In this document: one piece after another, positions 51,536 to 60,790 of the stretch
Layout of the letters: each line of letters begins with the position of its first letter
How positions within the stretch are numbered: the first letter of the stretch is position 1
NCBI GenBank assembly: GCA_026708085.1
Contig: JAPOVP010000080.1
Span: 1 to 64,000, forward strand
Direction of reading: 5' to 3'
DNA length: 64,000 bases
Source: Caldilineaceae bacterium
GTDB lineage: Bacteria > Chloroflexota > Anaerolineae > Caldilineales > Caldilineaceae
Notes under the pieces: generated by a model
The model's database searches: none
What the model was told of the DNA's origin: nothing
The model's input: only the letters and a program-made list of their open reading frames with translations
Position numbers and translations under genes: made by a program

Positions 51536-54500
51536 TCAATCTTCACCGGCAGTCTTGTCATCGAGATAGGCTTCCAAGCCTTCGATGTCCTCTATTTCGT
51601 CGGCATACTGGTTGTAGCCGAGACCCCGGACGTGGGGTTCGTTGCTCAGCAGATCGCGCAATCGGTCCAATTGCTCCTTGTCCCAATCCATGGCTTCGGC
51701 AACGGCAGTGTCCCAGAGGGTGCGGACTTCGCACTCGCCGTCTCGGAACTGCGGGACTTCCATCTCCTTGGTATGTTCCCAGCAGTCGGTCAGCGTCTTA
51801 CGAACGCGGGCATCCTTGATGTTGGGGATTTTGAGGTTGCTTGCTTCCGCCGCACTGTAGATCGGGAATTCTATGGTCCGGCCTGGGTTCCGCATCAGTT
51901 GGAGGCGCCCGACCGTGGAATTGAGGAAAACAGCGAGCGTCTGCGCTTCTGCCGGCGACACCCCTGTTACGGGCATCCAACCATTACCCACGAATTTCCC
52001 ATTGTCCGCGGTGGCCGTTAGACGAGAGGTGCTATTACGTTGGCCCGCCGTCAACAGCAAGTATCCGGCCTTATCCAGGATTTTGTCCGCTTCGGGGTAG
52101 GAGCCGCCGTTTCGTTGCCGCTGACTTTCGTCCCGTTTCTTAGGAATCCAGTATTCGTCGGGCTTACTTTGTATGGCCTGCTGTCCTTCGCTCCCCTTCG
52201 ATTTCAGGATCGGGAAGCTGCCGGGGGTGCCGTGTACTGCGCGCTCGAAGGAGCCGCGCAGTACACGGCCTGTCGCATGAACCGACAGGCCAGGTACCAT
52301 ATTGATCGCCTGTAAGTCCGGGTGATTGGCATACCTGGTCGCAGCTTCCGCTAACTCGGGCGCCCTCCAGATAGCCGGTGACCAATCGCCATTTTCCATC
52401 CTGCCGGCGGGCCACTCGGAGATCTCTCCCCAGCCGTTCGACATCTGGCCCAGGTCGCATTCCTGCAGGCAACGGTGCAGGTCCTCAACTTCGCCTTCAT
52501 CCACCGGCATCCTGTCCAGGTGGATGAAACGCGTCGGAGGCTTGGGTCCATTGGGGTGGCGGCGCATAACGACGATGCTCTCGTTGATGCTGGTTTGCTG
52601 ACTCAGGTTGATCTGCCCAGGCTGGTGGCAGGTCAGAACCGTATGGATGTGGAACCGTTGCGCCAGTATTTGGCGTTCCTTCAGTCCCGAAGTGGAAGAT
52701 AGGGCGATGGTCGGATTGATCATCGACACCACCCCATCGGGCCGCTTTTGTATGTGGTCCGCCAGGGCCACAAAAAGTGGCCCGATGGAATTCTTGTCTG
52801 AGAACTCCATCAGGTCGGGGTCCGTTCCCACCAGGAATCCCTCCATCGCGTCTGCCCGGGAGCGCATCTTCTGCTGCGTTTCCTTCGGGAACTTCTCGCC
52901 CATCTTGGCCCGGTTGGTGAAGGGCGGGTTCATAATGACGATGCGGACGTCCTTGACGGCCGAGACAGCGTCCTCCAGCTCGGTGTCATCAGACGGACCC
53001 CAGGTTAGCCGCGACCCTATCTTGTCGTCGGCGAGCCCCAACTCGCTGTTTCTCGGTATGATTGCTTTCTGCCCCAGCAGTTCAAGAGTGCCGACTGAGA
53101 TGCGCCTGGAGTCATCCGGATGTGGACCATAGGGCATGAGATGAAGACCCATCGAACGATATCGGATCTCCTGGTTTCCCGTGGTCAACTGGGAGGCCGC
53201 CAGTTGCAAAGAGACCGGGTTGATGTCCAGGCCCTTGATGGTCTCCTCGACTCCGAGCTTCTGAAGCTCTACCAGCCGGTCTGTACCGGCCCCCAGCTCC
53301 TGGGCCCTTCTCTTCATGTCGGTGAGCATGGCCGCCAGCAGCGTGCCGCTGCCGCAGGCCAGGTCCACCGTCTTGAATTCACGCCATACGGCGGGGTCGA
53401 TCCAATCCTGTTCGCCGCAGGCGTCCAAGGTTAGGCGCGCGACAATGGAGGCCGCCACCGGTCTCGTGAAAAAGGCCCCGTCGCTGGCCTGATTGCCCAT
53501 AACACGGTTGAACAGCGGGCCTGCGTGGTCCGCTCCCATGTCAGCATAGGATTCGGCGATACGCTCGGCCTCGGCGGCAATGTGGCGCAGAGCGCGCTCC
53601 AGACCGGCCAGTTTGCCTGTGTCCTCGACGGCTTGGATGGCGTTGACCGCCGGTTCCAGGACGGGACGAAAGTCATGGCGCATGATCTGGTTCCATTCCC
53701 TGTTGACCCGTCGCACCACGTTCACGTCGTTCTTGACCGCCTCCAGGTCGCTCACCCCGCTGAGCCACCGGCCATTGGCGATGCGCTGGTGCAACATGGC
53801 CGCGTTCATCATCAACAGTGCCGCGATGGTGCAACCATCGGCCTGCTTGTTGAGTTCGCTCTCCTTCAGGTTGTCCAGCCCGAAATGGCGGTCGAGGTCC
53901 GGGCGCAGTTCGTCGGCGTTCAGATGGTGTGCAGCCTCTCTGATGCTGTCCTCCAGGATATTCAAGTCACGGAGGACCCGGTCACTGGTCAGGCCGGACT
54001 TCTCCAACAGGTTCATACAAATCGCTTCTCCGAACTCCTCCATTTCCCGCAGTAGCCTCATTTGCCGTTGGATGACCTTCTGCTCGCCTTTCTCTCGCTT
54101 CTTTTTCTTCTCCGCCATGGACGGCAAGGGATTGCCCCCGCCATTGTTTATCATCTCCTTGGCTCTTCTCTTGGTCCTCCTGATATTCAATTTGCCGGGT
54201 CTGCCGGCTGCATCCGGTTTGTTTCTGACGACCGTGTCCGTGCGCATGTCGAAGCTGCCGTCGCCGTTCACTTTGCCCGTGATGATCAACGTTGGTTCTG
54301 CCGTAACGTAGGCCGCTTTCTGTTTCTGGAGAGAAGTGAAACCATCGGGGTCCTTGGTGTCCGGCACAGGTGGTTCGAACGCCTCCGATACCGGCAAGGG
54401 AACGAACTTGCTGGCTCGCGGGCTGGCGCCCTTGAGCACGTTCTCGACGTCCTCTTGCGCGTTCCCCGGGGCGCCCTCGTGCATCCAGTACTGGACACGT

Positions 54501-56662
54501 TTGCTTTCACCCTTGGCGATGCCAATGAAGGTATGGACCTTTTCGGGAACCTTGGGAAGGTACAACTGCAACAACCCGGACAGGTTCTCTTCGATGCGCT
54601 GGTCGTGAGCGCGCAAGGCCAGGAGTATCTGTCCCAGCTCTTGCCATCCTTCCTCCGGGGAGCTGTTGCTGAGCCAGGCCTCGGCGTCTCCGTTCGCAGG
54701 AAAGACGATGGGACAGATGATATACCCCATCTCTTTGCCCTCGGCCGTACGCATGGCGCGACCAACGGCCTGGATAACGTCGATGGGGCTCTTCCGAGGT
54801 TCGAGAAAGGCAACGGCACTGAGGGAGGGCGAATCCGTGCCCTCGCCGAAAATGCCGACATTGATGATGCCATGAGGCTGCGCATCGGTGGCCGCCGCCA
54901 GACGGCGCTTGGCGTTCTCTCTGCTGGAGACGTTGCTGGTGGCGTCAAGGTGTTCCAATGCGTAGTCGGCAGCCTCTCTCCCACTACCGAACTCAGTGAG
55001 CCAGTCCTGGAGCCACTCCTTTACAAAGGGCTCCTGCAGGTCCTTCGTCATGTTCTTGGACTTGTCCACGGTGTTCATGAATGCGATGCACGACTTGATG
55101 GGAACAGTGCCGCTTTCCTCACTCCATGTTGCTCCGCCCATTGCGAGGGCAAAAGCCAGACCGCGGAGAAAGTGGGGCGTAGTCAGTCGATTGCGCCCCT
55201 TGCTCTCGGTGTCTTGGGCAAGCCGGTATGCAACGTCGTAGACATCGGCCCCGTTGACGCCCACGGCGATGATGCGGTAGTCGGCAAGCCAGCCGTTGTT
55301 AACGGCCTCCACATAGCTCTTGCGGTACAACTCGACGCCGAAGACCTCTTCGTCATCCATGGACCGGACAACCCAGTCGCTGTTCTGACTGAGTTTGACC
55401 TTGGTCGTGTCATAGACCCGCGGTGTGGCAGTCTGGTAGACGCGGTAGGTTGCAGGCATCGCGTCATTGTCGTGACAGAGTGTGAAGTCGCGAACGCGTT
55501 GCTCGTCGGGGGAGAGCACGGCGCTCTTTGCACTCTTCTTGCGGCGCAGGCCGGCGGTACGGTGCGCTTCGTCGGCGACGAGGACCTGCGCGGTGACGCC
55601 GACCTCTTGCAAGGCGTCGGCGATGGGACGGCCGCTTTGGTAGGTGCCGAAGATGACGTTGATGCGCTTGGCGTTCTTTCCATCTCGTATCCATTCAGCG
55701 ATTTCTGACGGGTCCGTGGTGACCATTCCCTTCACCACGGAGGCGCTTACGTTGCTGTTGTCCAGGGTCGGGTCGGAGGTGGTGTCGCGGGTCCCCTCCT
55801 TCCTGGGGTCATAACCCGCAGTGACGTCGGAGCACACGGCGAGCGCCCGCAGCCGGGTGGTCGCGTACTGGAGGTATTCACGCCTGATCTGCGCCACAAG
55901 CGCAATGGAAGGGCATAGGACAATGGACAACTCCCCCGGTTGCGTCAACTTCTCAATGATGCGCAAGGAGATGCGGGTCTTGCCGGTGCCGCAGGGCAGA
56001 ATGATCTTGCCGCGGGCATGACCGGCGGGCGATCCGCCGCTCTGCGACCGTTCATGATCCCTGAGAATGCGAATGCTCTCGGCGATAGCCTCGGCCTGCA
56101 TGCACGACTTGGTTTGTCGTCGCGGTTCGCTTCCCGGATTGGGCGCGCAATGCGGACACTCTTCTTCGATGGGCGCAGTCTGCTGGTCCAGCAGGTCATT
56201 GGTGACGTTCACCAGCTTGACCGGCTTGCTGGTCATCGAGAGGACCTGCAGTGCGTTGTTGCTCAACGGACAGTTGCCGTTGGTTACAATCCAGCGTTCC
56301 GCCCAGAAGTCATCTGAGGAGGCACTGGCGAACTTGTCGGTTTCACCCTTCTCGATGGGAGCACCGTTGCCGTGCTCATCTAGTTGCCGGGCCTTGCATT
56401 GGATGGCAATGAACTGGTTGTCTTCGAGGCGAACCGCAACCGCGTCGATCCCCACGTCCTGCTTGGTGGTCTTGGGGAAGTGGTCTTCCCGCTCCGGCCA
56501 TTCATCCCAAGGGTAACACCGGTCGATGTCCCACTCTTTGAGGTATGGGCCTACCTGAACAGTGAGGTCCTCAAGCCATGTGCCATCCGTGGCCTGAGGA
56601 TTCATCTCATTCGTGATATCAAGAGCCTCCGAGATAATATCTCGTGTGTTGGTGGCCTGCAT
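51536..56662 (-). CDS. Type ISP restriction-modification enzyme (nuclease-helicase-methylase-TRD)
   Basis: 1708 residues. The order matches single-chain type ISP (LlaGI-like) enzymes. First is an N-terminal nuclease with D73 and Q88-C-K90 (DVGIDAVAV, FIAIQCKAR). A superfamily 2 translocase follows, with Walker A LPCGTGKT (about 221-228), VADEAHRT (about 361) and QAVGRAMRT. An N6-adenine methylase then shows VDLACGSGTLLAAML (about 1097) and the catalytic MNPPFTNR (about 1242). A C-terminal target-recognition domain completes it. Such enzymes recognise asymmetric sites, methylate one strand, and cleave between translocating pairs on foreign DNA. Sequence looks complete. The start MQATNTRD has AGGAG about six bases upstream. 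Confidence 0.9.
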   Translation of the reverse strand: MQATNTRDIISEALDITNEMNPQATDGTWLEDLTVQVGPYLKEWDIDRCYPWDEWPEREDHFPKTTKQDVGIDAVAVRLEDNQFIAIQCKARQLDEHGNGAPIEKGETDKFASASSDDFWAERWIVTNGNCPLSNNALQVLSMTSKPVKLVNVTNDLLDQQTAPIEEECPHCAPNPGSEPRRQTKSCMQAEAIAESIRILRDHERSQSGGSPAGHARGKIILPCGTGKTRISLRIIEKLTQPGELSIVLCPSIALVAQIRREYLQYATTRLRALAVCSDVTAGYDPRKEGTRDTTSDPTLDNSNVSASVVKGMVTTDPSEIAEWIRDGKNAKRINVIFGTYQSGRPIADALQEVGVTAQVLVADEAHRTAGLRRKKSAKSAVLSPDEQRVRDFTLCHDNDAMPATYRVYQTATPRVYDTTKVKLSQNSDWVVRSMDDEEVFGVELYRKSYVEAVNNGWLADYRIIAVGVNGADVYDVAYRLAQDTESKGRNRLTTPHFLRGLAFALAMGGATWSEESGTVPIKSCIAFMNTVDKSKNMTKDLQEPFVKEWLQDWLTEFGSGREAADYALEHLDATSNVSSRENAKRRLAAATDAQPHGIINVGIFGEGTDSPSLSAVAFLEPRKSPIDVIQAVGRAMRTAEGKEMGYIICPIVFPANGDAEAWLSNSSPEEGWQELGQILLALRAHDQRIEENLSGLLQLYLPKVPEKVHTFIGIAKGESKRVQYWMHEGAPGNAQEDVENVLKGASPRASKFVPLPVSEAFEPPVPDTKDPDGFTSLQKQKAAYVTAEPTLIITGKVNGDGSFDMRTDTVVRNKPDAAGRPGKLNIRRTKRRAKEMINNGGGNPLPSMAEKKKKREKGEQKVIQRQMRLLREMEEFGEAICMNLLEKSGLTSDRVLRDLNILEDSIREAAHHLNADELRPDLDRHFGLDNLKESELNKQADGCTIAALLMMNAAMLHQRIANGRWLSGVSDLEAVKNDVNVVRRVNREWNQIMRHDFRPVLEPAVNAIQAVEDTGKLAGLERALRHIAAEAERIAESYADMGADHAGPLFNRVMGNQASDGAFFTRPVAASIVARLTLDACGEQDWIDPAVWREFKTVDLACGSGTLLAAMLTDMKRRAQELGAGTDRLVELQKLGVEETIKGLDINPVSLQLAASQLTTGNQEIRYRSMGLHLMPYGPHPDDSRRISVGTLELLGQKAIIPRNSELGLADDKIGSRLTWGPSDDTELEDAVSAVKDVRIVIMNPPFTNRAKMGEKFPKETQQKMRSRADAMEGFLVGTDPDLMEFSDKNSIGPLFVALADHIQKRPDGVVSMINPTIALSSTSGLKERQILAQRFHIHTVLTCHQPGQINLSQQTSINESIVVMRRHPNGPKPPTRFIHLDRMPVDEGEVEDLHRCLQECDLGQMSNGWGEISEWPAGRMENGDWSPAIWRAPELAEAATRYANHPDLQAINMVPGLSVHATGRVLRGSFERAVHGTPGSFPILKSKGSEGQQAIQSKPDEYWIPKKRDESQRQRNGGSYPEADKILDKAGYLLLTAGQRNSTSRLTATADNGKFVGNGWMPVTGVSPAEAQTLAVFLNSTVGRLQLMRNPGRTIEFPIYSAAEASNLKIPNIKDARVRKTLTDCWEHTKEMEVPQFRDGECEVRTLWDTAVAEAMDWDKEQLDRLRDLLSNEPHVRGLGYNQYADEIEDIEGLEAYLDDKTAGED

Positions 56663-57078
56663 TTCTTCTCCTTACGCTGTTGGTTTGCGTTCCCTTTCAG
56701 CCAGGCTGTTCAGCGCCCGGCCTTCGTCTCCTGGGGGGTAGAAGAAACGTATTCGGCGTTCAATTCATCCGAGCCGAGTTCCGGTTAGATGAAACAAACT
56801 CTGCTCGCTACGTCATTGCGGCAGCTTTGAAGTCCTCAACTTCGGTTTCCCTGGCCCGTTCTCAGGCTTGCCAGTAGATGCAGTCGAAGCCCTGACGAAC
56901 TGGGCTAAGGAACTGGTGAATAGTTGGCCGGACATTGGTCGTGGACTGTGGGGGTGGCTTGAGATTCTGGCGTAGTGTACCCGCGGGGCGGCGGTTGTGC
57001 CAGTTCAGAGGTTGTGGGCACCCACAAGGGGTGCCCCTACGGGATGCCGCGCCTAGGCGGAGGAGGCCCTTGCGCTAT
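56663..57078. other. Intergenic stretch with a repeat and a hairpin
   Basis: No gene is supported. GTAGTGTACCCGCGGGGCGG (from 56972) with GGTTGTGCCAGTTC recurs at 59464-59498. GGGCACCCACAAGGGGTGCCC at about 57018 is a short hairpin. The start of the type ISP gene lies at the left end, and its promoter must be in this region. Confidence 0.35.
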
Positions 57079-58509
57079 CTAGCGCTCACAGGCGATACCA
57101 TCCCGATCCCGATCGAATTTCGGCTGGTAGCAACGATGGTCTCTTCCCATATTGCTCATGCCCATGGAGTGGGCCTCCGTGCAGTTGCTCGGACAGGACC
57201 CCCCCGACGGCGGCGTATTGGCTGGCGGCGGCGCAGAGCCTGGGTCGGTGAACTGCATCTGCGTGTTGGGGCAGGAGTCCAGCATTCGTTGCGCGACGGC
57301 CGCCTCGGCCCGGTCCATCGAGAGGTTGTACTTGCGCTTGACCTGCACGACCCGGTTGACGTACCAGCACTGGTTCAGGGCGGGCAGCCACTGGGCCAGG
57401 TCTTTGTCGACCTTCTGGTGCCTGTTCACGCTGGGGCTGGCCAGGGTGAGGTTGAGCAGGTCGTTGGCGAAGTTGCGCCGGGTGGCGCTGCTGGCGGCGC
57501 AGAGGCCGCTGTCGTGGGCCTCGCTGCGGGCGACGATGTGCTCGATGTCCGTCTCTCTGATGCTGGCGAAGTAGGTGCCGGTGTAGGGGCCGTAGATGCG
57601 GCCGCCCTGCTGGTTGACGATACGCGGCTCGACGCTCTGGGAATAGGGATAGAGGTCCGAGTCGTAGTGCGAGCAGCGGTTTTCGGGCTCGATTCTGATG
57701 CCGCTCAGGTTGCCCCCGTCCGACGGTGTGGCCGTGGGCCGGCCGGGCGTGCGCGTGGGTATGGGGGTGCGCGTCGGCGATGGCGACGGCGGGATGGTTG
57801 GCGTGGCCCGCACTGTCGGGACTGCATTCACGTCGACGTTTACGATCAGGTACGGCGCGTAGATCCAGCCACGCTGCCCGTCCACGCAGCAGAACTCCAG
57901 CCAGGTGCCGGCGGGGTTGCGGCCGCGGACGTTGTACTGCTCGCCCCTGGGGATGGCATCGATGACCGGGTATTCGGGCCCGGGCCCCTTTCTGACGTTG
58001 ATCCAGTCGGTGTTGACGGTAAAAAAGGGCGTCGGCACCGGCGTGGCGGTCGGCGTCTGCGTGTTCGTAGGCGCACGGGTCGGCCTGGGCGTATTGGTGG
58101 GGCTGGGCGTGCTGGTCGGCGCGGGCGTGTTTGTCGGCCTGGGTGTGCGCGTGAGGCTGGGCGTTGCCGTCGGACCGGGCGTATTGGTCGGCGCAGGGGT
58201 GTGCGTGGGCCCGGTCGGCGTGGGGATGGGAGTGTTGGTTGGCCTCGGCGTGCTGGTCGTCCTGGCCGTGCGCGTTGCTGTCGGCTCGGGTGTGGGCGTT
58301 CGGGTCGGCTCCGGGGCCTGCGCGGCCTGCGAGCCGGGCGCGGGCCGCGCCGCGTTGGCCTCCTCGAGCCGTTGCACGCGCGCCGTCAGCTCGTTGACCT
58401 GCGTCGACAGGGTTTGCAACTGGAAGTAGAGCCCGACGAGAAGGATCAGTGCCGCGACGATCGTGACGACGAGGAGAAGACGGAAGACGAAACGGAAAAA
58501 TCTCTTCAT
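57079..58509 (-). CDS. Secreted/anchored SH3-HNH(DUF1524)-excalibur protein
   Basis: 476 residues. N-terminal span (LLLVVTIVAALILLVGLYF), coiled coil (LQTLSTQVNELTARVQRLEE), a ~75-residue Thr/Pro linker (NTPIPTPTGPTHTPAPT repeats) and an SH3 domain (about 165-225: DWINVRKGPGPEYPVIDAIP, WLEFCCVDGQRGWIYAPYL). Then a Pro linker and a DUF1524-type HNH nuclease domain (DIEHIVARSEAHDSGLCAAS, NFANDLLNLTLASPSVNRHQ). An excalibur-type C-terminus follows with DRDRDGIACER. It probably acts outside the membrane as a DNase. Same modular plan as 32528 and 59643. Confidence 0.85.
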   Translation of the reverse strand: MKRFFRFVFRLLLVVTIVAALILLVGLYFQLQTLSTQVNELTARVQRLEEANAARPAPGSQAAQAPEPTRTPTPEPTATRTARTTSTPRPTNTPIPTPTGPTHTPAPTNTPGPTATPSLTRTPRPTNTPAPTSTPSPTNTPRPTRAPTNTQTPTATPVPTPFFTVNTDWINVRKGPGPEYPVIDAIPRGEQYNVRGRNPAGTWLEFCCVDGQRGWIYAPYLIVNVDVNAVPTVRATPTIPPSPSPTRTPIPTRTPGRPTATPSDGGNLSGIRIEPENRCSHYDSDLYPYSQSVEPRIVNQQGGRIYGPYTGTYFASIRETDIEHIVARSEAHDSGLCAASSATRRNFANDLLNLTLASPSVNRHQKVDKDLAQWLPALNQCWYVNRVVQVKRKYNLSMDRAEAAVAQRMLDSCPNTQMQFTDPGSAPPPANTPPSGGSCPSNCTEAHSMGMSNMGRDHRCYQPKFDRDRDGIACER

Positions 58510-58553
58510 TGAGAACCTGTCTAATGGTGTGTTGCGGTACGGTTATTTGAAGT

Positions 58554-58585
58554 GGCTTTCGACGCGCCCGGGCGCGTCGAAAGCC
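58554..58585. terminator. 32-bp perfect palindrome
   Basis: GGCTTTCGACGCGCCC followed immediately by its exact reverse complement. It lies between the start of 57079-58509 and the stop of 58595-59110, on the same strand. It fits a terminator for the HEPN-like gene, although no T-run follows. An operator for the downstream gene is possible. Confidence 0.5.
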
Positions 58586-58594
58586 CTCCAAACG

Positions 58595-59110
58595 TTACGT
58601 CGTAGTTGATTTCGGCGGTTTGAACAGTGTCTTCTTGCTTTCCTCCAGCTTATCTCTCAGAAACTGGGCAACATCCCTCAAGAATGATGTCTGATAAACT
58701 GAGATATCTCTGCCGCCTTTCTCCATAGAGTATCTGTTGCTGATGAAAGGCTTAGGCATTACTTCCATAACCTGACGAGTCAGTTGAATGCCTTCGAGAG
58801 ACTTCCTCGTCTCCTCCTTCAAGCCGTCAAATACCTTGACCAAGTCGTGTGTGTGAGGAATGGGTTTGTCGGGATGGTCCAATGCCCACAGCGACTTCAT
58901 CGCGATCTCGACGGCATAGCTGCTTATGACTGCCTGCACGTTGATCAGCGCGGCCTCTTCATCTTTGCCGCGTGTTTCCAAGCCGTCGCTCTTATCCTGC
59001 AGGTGCTCCAGCAACTCACAATAGATTTCTATCTCGTCGATTGCGCGGTGGGAGCGCCAGTATTTGTGCCCAGAAAGGAACCCTACAAGAGGTTTAACAC
59101 CGTCCGTCAT
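58595..59110 (-). CDS. HEPN-like protein
   Basis: 171 residues, all-helical by composition. The core SSYAVEIAMKSLWALDHPDK with HTHDLVKVFDGL resembles HEPN domains of the substrate-binding/abortive-infection class, though the Arg-x4-6-His ribonuclease motif is not clear. The start MTDGVKPL has AGAGG nine bases upstream; an upstream ATG has the site too close. No nucleotidyltransferase lies beside it. Defence or RNA-related function is inference. Confidence 0.55.
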   Translation of the reverse strand: MTDGVKPLVGFLSGHKYWRSHRAIDEIEIYCELLEHLQDKSDGLETRGKDEEAALINVQAVISSYAVEIAMKSLWALDHPDKPIPHTHDLVKVFDGLKEETRKSLEGIQLTRQVMEVMPKPFISNRYSMEKGGRDISVYQTSFLRDVAQFLRDKLEESKKTLFKPPKSTTT

Positions 59111-59132
59111 CAATCCCATCCTCTCTTTCGTT

Positions 59133-59320
59133 TAACCAAAATGCTGCGCCAGCGCCTTTTCCACCCAGGCGCGGCACTGCTCGGACATGGTGACGCCCTG
59201 CTCGGCGGCCAACTACTTGAAGCGCCGGTGGGTGCTGTGCGGCAGCTGCACGACGAGGCGGCGGGGCTTCTCCTCTTCTGGTGCGGGCGGTACGAACGGG
59301 TATGCCCCACTCCTTGACGG
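59133..59320 (-). pseudogene. Ribbon-helix-helix gene with an internal stop
   Basis: The frame reads EKPRRLVVQLPHSTHRRFK, TAG, then LAAEQGVTMSEQCRAWVEKA and LAQHFG, stop. This is the usual strand-helix-helix of short CopG/Arc-like antitoxins, interrupted by one amber codon after the strand. No start codon with a site is visible. Confidence 0.55.
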
Positions 59321-59642
59321 TGGGAGCCCGGGTCCCTTGTGGAAGCGTCTTTTTGGTCCGCGGCGGTGCGTCATCCGCCAGTCAAACCTTTTCGACAGTG
59401 CACTTGGGCGCGGAAGGAGCCGCATTCTGCGATTGTGGTTTGTGGGGGAGTGGGAGTTCCGGGGTAGTGTACCCGCGGGGCGGTTGTTGTGCCAGTTCGG
59501 GGCGTTGCTTGAACTGTTGTTTACCCGTTGCTAAATGTCCGAACGATGGAGTCGGCAACGGGTGAATTGTGGGATTCAGGTGCTTCGTAACCTCCCGTCT
59601 ACTTCGCCGCGGCCCGGCCAAGTCGGCGAATCATGGTTTTCC
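59321..59642. other. Intergenic stretch with a dispersed repeat
   Basis: No supported gene. GTAGTGTACCCGCGGGGCGG at 59464 begins a copy of the repeat at 56972. The rest has no recognised feature. Confidence 0.35.
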
Positions 59643-60404
59643 TTATCGTTTGGGATTGTTTTCACAAGCGATGCCATCATTATCTCCGTCCAGCCGGTGT
59701 GGGTCCCTGTCCGGTCCGCCAGCGGCAATGAAACAGGCCTGCGCTTCTCGCTGGGTGTTGAAATCCGCACAATCGAGATCCGGCCCGTGTGGATCGTGTG
59801 GATAGCACCCATTGGATGGTGTGTGTGTAGGTGCGGGCGTGTTGGTGGGTATAGGAGTGGGAGAGCTGGCAGTAGGTGTGGGAGTATTGGTGGGTGTAGG
59901 GCAGGCAGGGATATTGTCCGCGACCGGAAGCGTAATCACGTCGACGTTTACGTCCACGAGAGGCGAGTAGATCCAGCCGCGTTGCCCTTTCACGCAGCAG
60001 AACTCCAGCCAGGTGCCGGAGGGGTTGCGGGCGTCGACATCGAACCGTTCTCCCTGGCCCACCGTGGATATTACGGAGCAGAAGGGTCCCGGCCCTTCTC
60101 TCACATTGGCCCTTTCAACTATAACGACAAAATATGGAGTTGGAATCGGAGATAAAGTTGGCGTCGTCGTTGAAGTCGGAACTGGTGTCGGAGTCAGTGT
60201 TGCGGTCCCCGTTTCCAGTATCGAGACGCGTGTTTTCAGCGCCGCCACGTCCGTTGCGAGGCGCTTCACTTCTGTAGTTATTGCGTTGTTTTGCGGTGGG
60301 GGTTGGCTGCCCGAGGTTTTTTCAGTCTGCTCCTGCCACAGGGACAAAGTGAAGGCCGTTTGCAGAACAAGCACTATGGCAAGAATGGAAGTTAAGGCTT
60401 TCAC
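59643..60404 (-). CDS. Secreted SH3-excalibur protein
   Basis: 253 residues. Signal peptide or anchor (LTSILAIVLVLQTAFTLSLW), coiled coil (EVKRLATDVAALKTRVSILE), Thr/Pro linker, SH3 domain (about 90-150: IVERANVREGPGPFCSVIST, WLEFCCVKGQRGWIYSPLV), a second Pro/Thr linker and an excalibur domain (DLDCADFNTQREAQACFIAA, DRDPHRLDGDNDGIACENN). Excalibur domains bind calcium and occur with secreted nucleases. The SH3 is closely similar to that of 57079 (shared WLEFCCVxGQRGWIY). It has no catalytic domain of its own. Confidence 0.85.
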   Translation of the reverse strand: MKALTSILAIVLVLQTAFTLSLWQEQTEKTSGSQPPPQNNAITTEVKRLATDVAALKTRVSILETGTATLTPTPVPTSTTTPTLSPIPTPYFVVIVERANVREGPGPFCSVISTVGQGERFDVDARNPSGTWLEFCCVKGQRGWIYSPLVDVNVDVITLPVADNIPACPTPTNTPTPTASSPTPIPTNTPAPTHTPSNGCYPHDPHGPDLDCADFNTQREAQACFIAAGGPDRDPHRLDGDNDGIACENNPKR

Positions 60405-60790
60405 GCTGCGGTGCCCCCTTGGTGGTCACAGACGCACGGGTGCCACCACAGCAATCCTATGAATCTATCGATCCAACAAGGGGGCGCAACGCCCCCGGCG
60501 GCTGTGGTTACCGACGAATCGGTAGATTCAGATTGCTGTGGTGACCCCATCCTACTACAAAGTTGGAGCAGGAAATAATGAGACCCGACAAGAGGAAGAT
60601 ATTTTGATAGAGGTGCGGACACTCGGGGCGTGCGGCGTAATCAGAATGGCCAATGCGGGAATTTCTTGCGCGGTACAACGGGTTGGGACGCCTTGGGCGC
60701 CTGCATGGAGGCTGTCTTGGCCTGGATGTGGTGCACCTTGGGGTCACGGGAGCCACAGAATGCCGAGACATCGATCTTGAAGGGGGACGC
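60405..60790. other. 386-bp stretch with a large nested inverted repeat
   Basis: No gene is supported. It includes the inverted-repeat element at 60444-60543 and, beyond it, the presumed promoter of the rightward gene at 60791. Confidence 0.35.
60444..60543. other. 100-bp nested inverted-repeat element
   Basis: 60444-60455 (CACCACAGCAAT) pairs with 60532-60543 (12/12). 60461-60472 (GAATCTATCGAT) pairs with 60518-60529 (11/12). The centre holds GGGGGCG/CGCCCCC (60480-60486/60490-60496). It lies 40 bases upstream of the SH3-excalibur gene. It could be a structured RNA, a miniature mobile element or a DNA cruciform. The plan of nested stems resembles the 16260-16477 element, but the sequence is different. 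Confidence 0.6.

Noticed and set aside
54062..55708. 548-codon plus-strand ORF
   Set aside because: It is the antisense shadow of the type ISP enzyme, with no domain motifs of its own and no ribosome site.
56935..58512. 525-codon plus-strand ORF opposite the SH3-HNH gene
   Set aside because: Val/Gly-rich complement of the Thr/Pro linker and SH3 codons; the minus-strand protein has clear domains.
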